Shown here: positions 1 through 5,919 of the stretch, piece after piece
Numbering within the stretch: the stretch's first letter is position 1
How the letters are laid out: each line of letters begins with the position of its first letter
NCBI GenBank assembly: GCA_016195395.1
Contig: JACPZR010000461.1
Span: 1 to 7,935, forward strand
Reading direction: 5' to 3'
DNA from: Spirochaetia bacterium
GTDB taxonomy: Bacteria > Spirochaetota > Leptospirae > Leptospirales > Leptonemataceae
Length of the DNA: 7,935 bases
The notes under the pieces: model-generated
What the model was told of the DNA's origin: nothing
Seen by the model: the letters and a program-made list of their open reading frames with translations, nothing else
Databases searched by the model: none
Program-made: the position numbers and the translations under genes

Positions 1-541
1 GCCGGCCGACGGCGTCTTTCTCCCCCCATCCTGTGAGTCTCGCTGCAGCTGCATTCATGAACCGAACGCGCCCCTCCAAGTCCGCGGCAATTACACCATC
101 GTCGATGCTCTGCAAAACAGCGTGGAATCGAGTGCGTTCCGTACAGGCATTCCGCTCATCGCGGAGCCGCGCAAGGGACGTCTCTATGGCAATTTGAATC
201 TCTCTGATCTCGAGCGGTTTCATAAGGAACGCCGCAGGTTCCACGAGCCGGGCGCGGGCCAATGTATGCTCGTCGGCAAGGCCCGTGGTAAAGATGATGG
301 GAATGTCCGTGGCGGCACGGATGCGTCTGGCGCTGGAAACCCCGTCGCCGTCGTCATCGGGCAGATGGATATCCATCAAGACGAGTGCGGGGTTTCTTTC
401 GTCCACCATAGAAACCGCTTCCGGGCCCGTACGCGCGAGGCCCACCACGTCATAGCCGAGGCGGAGCAGGCGAAAGCGGATGTCGTGACCAACGATCGGG
501 TCGTCTTCAACAACGAGAATCTTTTTCGCGCTGCTTCCCAT
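1..541 (-). CDS. Response regulator, receiver-PAS, 3' end outside window (partial)
   Basis: This reading frame opens with ATG at 541-539 and stays open to the left edge, giving 180 visible residues, so it is a 3'-truncated gene. Residues 8-125 form a CheY-like receiver: acidic pocket VEDD at 11-14, phospho-acceptor Asp57 in the context LVLMDIHL, switch Thr86, and conserved Lys108 in LMKPLE. A PAS domain begins near residue 138 (LQSIDDGVIAADLEG, then FMNAAAARLTGW) and runs off the edge, so whether an output domain such as a kinase or GGDEF follows is unknown. The segment before the lysine reads EPAAF rather than the PYGY type of its three paralogues in the window. The start lies 4 nt after the TAG stop of the phosphatase gene, with a weak GGCGGA-like ribosome site inside that gene's last codons. 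Its likely role is to receive phosphate from the operon's kinase. The receiver call is secure; the effector is not known. Confidence 0.93.
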   Translation of the reverse strand, partial: MGSSAKKILVVEDDPIVGHDIRFRLLRLGYDVVGLARTGPEAVSMVDERNPALVLMDIHLPDDDGDGVSSARRIRAATDIPIIFTTGLADEHTLARARLVEPAAFLMKPLEIREIQIAIETSLARLRDERNACTERTRFHAVLQSIDDGVIAADLEGRVRFMNAAAARLTGWGEKDAVGR

Positions 542-545
542 ATGA

Positions 546-1937
546 CTATCCGCCTTTCTTCAACAACAGGATCGTAACGTCATCCGTGCGCTCTGCTTCG
601 TACTCGTGGACCGACTGAAATATTTCGCTCCCGAGTTTTCGGAGCGGTTGTTGCGCGTGTGCTTCAAAGATCCTCGCAAGTCGTGCCTCGCCGTATACTT
701 CATCCTCGCCGTTTCGCGCCTCCGTGATCCCGTCGGAATAAAGAAGAAGAATATCCCCGGGGAAGATCGGATGCCGGTGGTCCTCGAGAACATTTGTCAA
801 ATCATCAACAATTCCAAGCCACGTGCCGTTGGTGGATACCAGGTTGGCCCTGCGCTGTCCTGCACGGTACAGAAGAAAGTCCGTATGCTTGCCGGCCACG
901 AGAATGTGGTCTGATTCCAAGCGGAATAACAGCATCGACATGTAGAGGTCCGTGCCCAAGCGCGCTATGTTGGTCTTCAGCACCTTGTTCACATGAGACA
1001 AAACCTCCGAGGGCCGGAGACCGGCGCGCTCTTGCACAACGGTTTGAATCGCTGTCTGGGCCATCATCATGATAAGGCCGGAATCGACTCCATGACCCGA
1101 GACGTCACCGATTCCTACCCAGTTCTCTCCATGCGTGGTTTCGATGATGTCGTAATAGTCTCCGCCCACGACTTCCGCCGGAATCATCAACGCCGCAGCC
1201 TCGTAAGCACCGACGCGATCGGTGGTTGGTAGAAGGGCTGTCTGAATCATCTTCGCGAGCTGCATCTCTCCCCACAGGGCGTCTCTCGCGTTGAGAACTT
1301 CCGCTCTCGAACGGTCCAGATCCTGATTTGTGTGCATCAGCTGCATGCGGAGATAGTATTCGGAACGAACCAGTTTAAAGCGGACCCAAGAGACAGCGGT
1401 AGTTATGATCACCGAAGATCCCAGAAAGTAAAGGTTATTCACCAGGATTCCTGCGTCGAACTCGCGGCGCTGCGCCGCATTGAGCGCGCAATACAATGAC
1501 ATTACGAGGATCCCGTTCACACCGGAGTGGATCGGCTTCCATGACAGGAGCATGTTGACGGCCATCACCACCAAGATCAGTCCCGCGTAATAACTTGAAT
1601 CAAAACCGCCAAGGTCCATCGTCAGGCGGACGATCATCAGGCTTACCACAAACGAGAAGAAATATCCGTGCAGCGGGTACCACTTCCCGGGCTTTGTAAA
1701 ACGGACCACCGCATATTGAACAAGCACCAGGCATGTCGTCACTGCCCGATAGGCGGCAAACCGTAGATGAAACTCCGGAGGGTGCGTGAAGTAATCCAGA
1801 AGAAAGAAAACAGGAATCAACCCCGCGCCAAGGAGACACAGAACCTGCGTCCATTCCCTCACCAATCCCTGGAGGTATCGGTTAAACGCATCAGATTGGT
1901 TTTGTTCCTCGCCTTTGTAAGGATGCTCCGGTTCCAT
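546..1937 (-). CDS. Membrane-anchored SpoIIE/RsbU-type PP2C serine phosphatase
   Basis: 463 aa. The N-terminal half has about six hydrophobic segments (roughly 31-49, 62-80, 91-106, 115-134, 139-152 and 165-186) and is probably an integral-membrane sensor module; I do not recognise a named family for it. A charged helix at about 187-235, likely a coiled-coil connector, leads to the phosphatase domain (about 236-460). Metal-binding and catalytic motifs of the SpoIIE/PP2C family are present: EVVGGDYYD (255-263), GDVSGHG (277-283), LLYSDGITEAR (398-408) and RTDDVTIL (450-457). Such enzymes dephosphorylate a phospho-Ser/Thr on STAS-domain antagonists in partner switching, so the STAS-like protein two genes upstream is the obvious candidate substrate. 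ATG at 1937 follows the methyltransferase TAA by 4 nt. There is no HAMP or extracytoplasmic sensor domain, so the stimulus is presumably sensed in or at the membrane. Catalytic assignment is strong; signal and substrate are inferred. Confidence 0.95.
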   Translation of the reverse strand: MEPEHPYKGEEQNQSDAFNRYLQGLVREWTQVLCLLGAGLIPVFFLLDYFTHPPEFHLRFAAYRAVTTCLVLVQYAVVRFTKPGKWYPLHGYFFSFVVSLMIVRLTMDLGGFDSSYYAGLILVVMAVNMLLSWKPIHSGVNGILVMSLYCALNAAQRREFDAGILVNNLYFLGSSVIITTAVSWVRFKLVRSEYYLRMQLMHTNQDLDRSRAEVLNARDALWGEMQLAKMIQTALLPTTDRVGAYEAAALMIPAEVVGGDYYDIIETTHGENWVGIGDVSGHGVDSGLIMMMAQTAIQTVVQERAGLRPSEVLSHVNKVLKTNIARLGTDLYMSMLLFRLESDHILVAGKHTDFLLYRAGQRRANLVSTNGTWLGIVDDLTNVLEDHRHPIFPGDILLLYSDGITEARNGEDEVYGEARLARIFEAHAQQPLRKLGSEIFQSVHEYEAERTDDVTILLLKKGG

Positions 1938-1941
1938 AACG

Positions 1942-3324
1942 TTACCTATTGGCCGTCAGCTCCAAAAACATCTGGCATCCGGTCTCTTCAAAGAACACCC
2001 GCAGGGACGCCTTTGGAATTGAGGCCGCTAATTCAGCCATTTCTTCTTCAGTCCGATAGTACAGCACCCAATCCAGCCAATATTCCATGAAGGTCCTGTC
2101 AGGGTTCGCCCTGTGAAAGTTCCCCACGATAATGCGGCCGCCGGGTTTCAATAATTGAAACAGCTGCTCAAGGACTACTTTGGCAACGGGAGGGGTCAGA
2201 TAGTCGAAGAGGCCCATGCTGTACACAAGGTCGTACCGTCCCCATTGAGCCGCCACATCATGAATCCGCAGCATGGAACGCACGGATTCGTTCACGTACC
2301 GGATGTTGTACCTAGCGCCCGTTTGCTGCTCAAGTTCAGCTACGTTGCTCTTCGCGGCACACAAAGCCTCGTCATCCTGATCAAGGAGAGTGCAGGAAAT
2401 TGCGTCCGCCTGAGAGGGATCACCCAGAAAGTCCGTCAATTCAACCGCCGGTCCGCACGCCACAGACATCACGCGTGTTGGCGCATCTCCGGGCCTGCGG
2501 GCATTTGCAACGGCAGTCACAGCATCGGCAATGATCCTGCGACGGCTTCGCACGGCGAGTGCCGCCTTGACATTGACTGGAAAATGATGCAGGAGCTGCG
2601 CAAAAATTGAGAGGCCCACGTACTCATTCTCATAGATCATCCGCATCATCTGGTAATCACCGGCATAACCGCGCGGCTTGAGGTTGGTGCGCGTCATGAA
2701 GGCCGATTGGAGTATAAACTCCCAGACTTGGTTGCGAAAGAAGAACCCGTGGGATTCGTTTTCTTCGCGGCTTAGGTTCGCTGTGCGCTCCATCAATGCT
2801 TCTACTTTTTCCCCAAAGAAAGCCAGGAATTCACGGCCTTCACGCTCTATAACCATCTGCTGCAGATGTTCGCGGACACTCTCGGGTTCTTTCGCGTACT
2901 TGCGATCGAGTTCGTCGAAGAATTGTTTGTAGACGTTCAGTTCAAAGACCAGATCGGCGCTGAACTCTTTGAATGCCTGCCCGACTTTCTCCTTTTGGTT
3001 CAGAATGAGGCGCAGATTGAATAACCCGGTGTCGGATACGCAGATCCTGCCCCGGGAGAGCGCCTCCGCCACTTCAAGCTGATCGTCGAGAAACACCACC
3101 CGGGCAGCGCGAGGTCCAATACCGTCCGCAGGCAGGAGGCGGCACCTCCCCAGGTCATAACTCCCTGCCCCGGCCGCCAGCGTGAATCTTCCTGACTCGA
3201 ATGTCCCCGCGTTGTCCGCGCCAAAAGGCAGTCGAACCAAAATTGAATAACGCGAATGTCCCACGATTTCTACGGGGATGACCTGCTGATCCGCTTCCAG
3301 CAGTCCGGCCATGGACGCGACCAT
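1942..3324 (-). CDS. SAM-dependent methyltransferase with extra N-terminal domain, possibly PhcB-like
   Basis: 460 aa. The C-terminal part (about 280-410) is a class I Rossmann methyltransferase: motif I VMSVACGPAVEL (285-296), an acidic residue after strand 2 in LLDQDDEA (Asp315), YDLVYSMGLFDYL (364-376) and LLKPGGRIIVGNFH (391-404). The middle (about 115-260) is helical and contains NLKPRGYAGDYQMM (214-227), a pattern I associate from memory with proteins annotated as 3-hydroxypalmitic acid methyl ester (PhcB-like) biosynthesis enzymes. That points to a fatty-acid-derived signal, but the substrate is not proven. The first 100 or so residues look like a small beta-rich domain, faintly PilZ-like but without the RxxxR and (D/N)xSxxG ligand motifs. 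The chosen ATG at 3324 has a GGGGGGAG ribosome site at 3333-3340, overlapping the end of the preceding gene; an ATG four codons further in is possible. Being embedded among regulators suggests regulated synthesis of a messenger or modification of a partner protein. Confidence 0.85.
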   Translation of the reverse strand: MVASMAGLLEADQQVIPVEIVGHSRYSILVRLPFGADNAGTFESGRFTLAAGAGSYDLGRCRLLPADGIGPRAARVVFLDDQLEVAEALSRGRICVSDTGLFNLRLILNQKEKVGQAFKEFSADLVFELNVYKQFFDELDRKYAKEPESVREHLQQMVIEREGREFLAFFGEKVEALMERTANLSREENESHGFFFRNQVWEFILQSAFMTRTNLKPRGYAGDYQMMRMIYENEYVGLSIFAQLLHHFPVNVKAALAVRSRRRIIADAVTAVANARRPGDAPTRVMSVACGPAVELTDFLGDPSQADAISCTLLDQDDEALCAAKSNVAELEQQTGARYNIRYVNESVRSMLRIHDVAAQWGRYDLVYSMGLFDYLTPPVAKVVLEQLFQLLKPGGRIIVGNFHRANPDRTFMEYWLDWVLYYRTEEEMAELAASIPKASLRVFFEETGCQMFLELTANR

Positions 3325-3329
3325 ACTGT

Positions 3330-3704
3330 TTACTCCCCCCGGACCTGAATGCGTCCGTCCTTCGTCTCAAAAATGCGCAACGCGGAAAAACTCAAATCCT
3401 GCCACCTCTTCAGTTTGTTATAGATCACGCTGACCCGCGCAGATCCTTTCTTGGCTGTCTCGAGCGTTTTGATTACGGGCGTAATCGTTGATGAATTCAT
3501 ATATTCAAGCTGACGAAAATCCCAGATAACCGATTTGCCCTGTTCCGTTCCCCGGCGGACCGACTCCGCGAGTACCGGAACGATAAAGTGGTTGGGATTC
3601 CTCTGGGTGCTCCGCCCCTGCCAGCAGATGATCACGGCGTCTCCGCTGTCGCTCACCTCAAGACGAAGCTGCTCTTCCGAAAACACATTCGTTTCAATTG
3701 GCAT
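3330..3704 (-). CDS. STAS-like anti-sigma-factor-antagonist type protein
   Basis: 124 aa, a single small alpha/beta domain. The central strand-turn-helix VIWDFRQLEYMNSSTITPVI (59-78) matches the STAS layout, in which the phosphorylated serine sits after a beta strand and before a helix. The usual DSSG is replaced by NSST (Asn70-Ser71-Ser72-Thr73), which recalls the NTSS-type site of SiaC/DUF1987 proteins. Ser71 or Ser72 is the likely regulatory phosphorylation site. The family role is a switch protein: in one phosphorylation state it binds and sequesters a partner, and the state is set by an HATPase kinase and a PP2C phosphatase, both encoded in this operon. The ATG at 3704 lies inside the end of the HATPase gene (11-nt overlap), suggesting coupled translation and near-equal amounts of the two proteins. 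The partner controlled could be a sigma factor elsewhere, the operon's diguanylate cyclase or the methyltransferase; the sequence does not say which. Confidence 0.75.
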   Translation of the reverse strand: MPIETNVFSEEQLRLEVSDSGDAVIICWQGRSTQRNPNHFIVPVLAESVRRGTEQGKSVIWDFRQLEYMNSSTITPVIKTLETAKKGSARVSVIYNKLKRWQDLSFSALRIFETKDGRIQVRGE

Positions 3705-4218
3705 AACTCTTTACCTGGTCCTTCCGCGCTAACGGGCGCAGAGCCGAAATATAGAGACAGTCGTGTTCGTTGATGTAAAAGTCGAGAATGGCTTCCCCTT
3801 CGTATGCAATGCGCACCAGGCCCAGTCCGCTCTCGTTGTCTTCCATCGGCTGCCCGGCAACGAGCTTGATTCTCTCGAGATAAGCTTGGAAGGGCGATTG
3901 AAAGCTGCGGATCCACTGAATGAACGAGTCCAGTCGTTTCAATTTGGCGGAGATTCCTACGGAGCGCAACGGGCTCCATGCTTCGACAATCACGCTGTCT
4001 GCAGTGGCACGGATGCGGAACGGGATCACGTTATCTTCAGGACTGAAGTCACCGTATTTTACAGCGTTCTCCAGGAGCTCAGCGGTGATCATGGACAGGG
4101 AATCTCGCGCGCTTTCCGACACGTCCAGCGCCTCCAGGAATGCCGCACACGCTCTGCGCGCCCTTTCGATTTCATCCCAGTGAGGGTGCAGAAAAAGACT
4201 GATTGACCGACCTTCCAT
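3694..4218 (-). CDS. RsbW-like HATPase protein (anti-sigma factor / serine kinase family)
   Basis: 174 aa, one GHKL-type ATP-binding domain without a histidine phosphorylation domain, as in RsbW/SpoIIAB-class serine kinases. The N box is clear: ITAELLENAVKYG (44-56), with Glu47 and Asn51. A late glycine box ESGLGLVRIAY (129-139) is present. The usual DxGxG (G1) box is missing; the expected place reads VEAWSPLRS (78-86). About 40 residues of putative ATP lid follow. This divergence leaves open whether it hydrolyses ATP or acts mainly as a binding partner. The expected partner is the STAS-like protein encoded immediately downstream, with which it overlaps by 11 nt. The start is well supported: AAGGAGG lies 5 nt before ATG 4218. 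The upstream cyclase frame overruns this gene start, which I attribute to damage in the cyclase gene rather than a wrong start here. Membership of the ATPase superfamily is strong; the kinase role is inferred from context. Confidence 0.85.
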   Translation of the reverse strand: MEGRSISLFLHPHWDEIERARRACAAFLEALDVSESARDSLSMITAELLENAVKYGDFSPEDNVIPFRIRATADSVIVEAWSPLRSVGISAKLKRLDSFIQWIRSFQSPFQAYLERIKLVAGQPMEDNESGLGLVRIAYEGEAILDFYINEHDCLYISALRPLARKDQVKSYAN

Positions 4219-5135
4219 AGCATCCTCCTTATATTACCGTCTCCCCGGCGGCGCATGTGCCTCTCGGAACCGATGTTGCCCGCAAAAACAATTCCGGAGC
4301 AGATGCCTATCCCCATAGAAACGGGGCGGTTGGCACCATCCGGCCGATCAGCGTTAAACACATGGAGGTACTCCCTGACCTGAAGCGCGAGCTTCACGCA
4401 GTTGAGTGTATCCCCCGGCTCTGGGAAAGGACAACCGAACGTAATGAGCAGCCCATCACCCAGGATCTTGTTTACCGAGCCTCCGTTGGCGTACGTCAAA
4501 TCCATGATCCCCGAAAACAAACTGCTGATAAACCCGGCGAATTCAGCGGGAGACATTGTTTCCGCAATGCCGGTGGAATTCCGGACGTCGCAGAACATGA
4601 CCGTGGCCGGGACGTTCTTTCCGCGAAGCTCGTCGCCGTGTTCCTCATCCACCAGAAAGTCCACAAGGTTCTCGGGAAAGTAACGTTCAAGAGTCCGCTT
4701 CTGTCTTTCTATGTTGTCCATTCTCCTCGAGAGCTCTGCCTGGGTTTGGCGTTCGGCGCTGAATCTCTGAAGGCTCATGTCAATGGCGATCTTCAGGTCC
4801 CGTGGTTGAAATGGCTTGAGAACATACCCATGAGGTCCCGTGACCGTGGCCCGCTTCAATGTGGCTTCTTCCGAGTGGGCTGTCAGATAAATCACCGGGA
4901 TCCGGCTCCCAAGGCTCCGGAGCTTCTCAGTGGTCTCCACCCCGTCGATAAAACCGCGGGCCAGGGCAATATCCATCAAGATAACGTCCGGTTTTCCTGT
5001 ATCAGCGTCCTCAATGGCTTCCTCTCCTGAAGACGCGATGCCGACCACAGTGTATCCCATCCGCTGGAGCGCTGATTGTATGTCGCGCGCCACGATGTTT
5101 TCGTCTTCAACTATAAGGATTCTCTCGCCTGGCAT
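4089..5135 (-). CDS. Response regulator with class III nucleotide cyclase domain, C-terminus truncated or frameshifted
   Basis: Start taken at ATG 5135, 4 nt after the preceding TGA, where the protein begins MPGERILIVEDEN; the 32 codons upstream in this frame overlap the previous gene and carry no domain. Receiver: Asp11, phospho-acceptor Asp55 (VILMDIAL), Thr85 and Lys107 (YVLKPFQ). A coiled linker (about 125-155) precedes the cyclase domain: metal Asp183 in MFCDVRNSTG, KILGDG with Lys223 (adenine-type specificity position) and metal Asp227, then GICSGIVFAGNIGSERHM ending at residue 294 (base 4254). The next expected block, TVIGDxVNxAxR with the second specificity residue and the transition-state Asn and Arg, is absent. 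Instead the frame runs 55 codons of arginine-rich, unrelated sequence, 130 nt into the HATPase gene. Other frames stop at 4236-4234 or 4231-4229. The cyclase is therefore probably inactive or depends on a partner, unless an assembly error removed part of the gene. The receiver may still work. Confidence 0.8.
   Translation of the reverse strand: MPGERILIVEDENIVARDIQSALQRMGYTVVGIASSGEEAIEDADTGKPDVILMDIALARGFIDGVETTEKLRSLGSRIPVIYLTAHSEEATLKRATVTGPHGYVLKPFQPRDLKIAIDMSLQRFSAERQTQAELSRRMDNIERQKRTLERYFPENLVDFLVDEEHGDELRGKNVPATVMFCDVRNSTGIAETMSPAEFAGFISSLFSGIMDLTYANGGSVNKILGDGLLITFGCPFPEPGDTLNCVKLALQVREYLHVFNADRPDGANRPVSMGIGICSGIVFAGNIGSERHMRRRGDGNIRRMLWKVGQSVFFCTLTGMKSKGRAERVRHSWRRWTCRKAREIPCP
4224..4230 (-). 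promoter_or_regulatory. Strong Shine-Dalgarno site of the HATPase gene
   Basis: The minus strand reads AAGGAGG followed by 5 nt (ATGCT) and ATG at 4218. This is a near-perfect match to the anti-SD sequence and fixes the HATPase start. It lies inside the open frame of the preceding cyclase gene but directly after TAA codons in the other two frames (4236-4234 and 4231-4229), which suggests the ancestral cyclase gene ended just before this site. Confidence 0.8.
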
Positions 5136-5139
5136 AACG

Positions 5140-5919
5140 TCACCCACGCCTTCGTACCGAACGAATATCCCGCAGAGAAGAGTCTTGAAATACCACCACC
5201 TCCCCGCATTCCACATTATCCTCACGAACAAGTTTGGATACCACGAGTTCTATTTCCCGTGCAGCGCCGTCCTTCGTTGTGAGCCGCGCCTGTCCCAGAA
5301 ACCCCAGCGGCAGAAACTCAGCTCCCTCCGCGCCGCTGCGCCGTTCCAAGGCGTCGGCGAGCTGGATGTTGAGCACGGACCTGAACGGACGGCCTCGCGC
5401 ATCAGCCTCCTTCCATCCCGTCAATCGCTCCGCCACCGGATTCATGAAATCAATCCGCGCTCCGTGGTCCGCAGCGATGACACCATCACCCATGCTCCTG
5501 AGCACAGAACCCAGCCACCGAAGGCTTTCCCGGAGACGGCGTTCCGCCGCGTGTTTGTGGAGCGCCAAATCTAACGCAATCTGAAGCTCCCGCGTTTGAA
5601 TCGGTTTAACCACATACCCGTACGGGTTCGTTTCCCGCGCGCGGAAGAGAGTTCTGTCATCCGTGAAGGCTGTAACGTAAATGATCGGCACGTCCAGCCG
5701 CTCCGTTATCTGCCGGGCCGCATCGATTCCATCGGGTTTTCCCGGAAGGAGGTGAATGTCCATGAGGATCAAATCCGGCGCCTGGCTCATGGAATGCTCA
5801 ACGGCTTCACGGGCGTTCCCCGTTACGCCGGCCACGCGGTATCCAAGATGCTGCAGGCGCATCTGCAGGTCACGCGCCACGACGATCTCGTCCTCAACGA
5901 TGAGAATGTTAGCGGACAT
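5140..5919 (-). CDS. Response regulator, receiver-PAS without output domain
   Basis: 259 aa from ATG 5919. Receiver (5-125): acidic pocket VEDE with Asp10, phospho-acceptor Asp54 (LILMDIHL), Thr84 (YVTAFT), Lys105 (GYVVKPIQTREL). After a short helix, a PAS domain covers about 131-248 (SVLRSMGDGVIAADHG, then FMNPVAERLTGW, ending GEVVVFQDSS). Only about ten residues follow, so there is no DNA-binding, kinase or cyclase output; signalling would be by protein contact, perhaps heteromeric with its PAS-containing paralogues in the operon. ATG 5919 overlaps the end of the GGDEF gene by 11 nt and has GGGAAG about 8 nt upstream. A GTG three codons earlier would place that site too close, so I prefer the ATG. 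The stop lies 4 nt before the receiver-cyclase gene. The PAS ligand is unknown. Confidence 0.92.
   Translation of the reverse strand: MSANILIVEDEIVVARDLQMRLQHLGYRVAGVTGNAREAVEHSMSQAPDLILMDIHLLPGKPDGIDAARQITERLDVPIIYVTAFTDDRTLFRARETNPYGYVVKPIQTRELQIALDLALHKHAAERRLRESLRWLGSVLRSMGDGVIAADHGARIDFMNPVAERLTGWKEADARGRPFRSVLNIQLADALERRSGAEGAEFLPLGFLGQARLTTKDGAAREIELVVSKLVREDNVECGEVVVFQDSSLRDIRSVRRRG

Noticed and set aside
122..577. Plus-strand 151-codon frame at the left edge
   Set aside because: It is antisense to a receiver domain with all key residues. The real gene is the partial minus-strand frame 541-1.
3000..3324. PilZ (c-di-GMP-binding) domain at the methyltransferase N-terminus
   Set aside because: The region looks beta-rich but lacks the RxxxR and (D/N)xSxxG ligand motifs, so c-di-GMP binding cannot be claimed.
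4224..4260. Programmed frameshift restoring the cyclase
   Set aside because: Both alternative frames stop within 30 nt, so no frameshift would supply the missing catalytic block.
4257..5030. Plus-strand open frame of 257 codons opposite the receiver-cyclase gene
   Set aside because: It lies wholly antisense to a frame with clear receiver and cyclase motifs, and its translation shows no recognisable domain.
5136..5231. N-terminal extension of 32 codons on the receiver-cyclase gene (ATG 5231)
   Set aside because: It overlaps the end of the preceding gene; the receiver fold begins right after ATG 5135, which sits 4 nt past the upstream stop.
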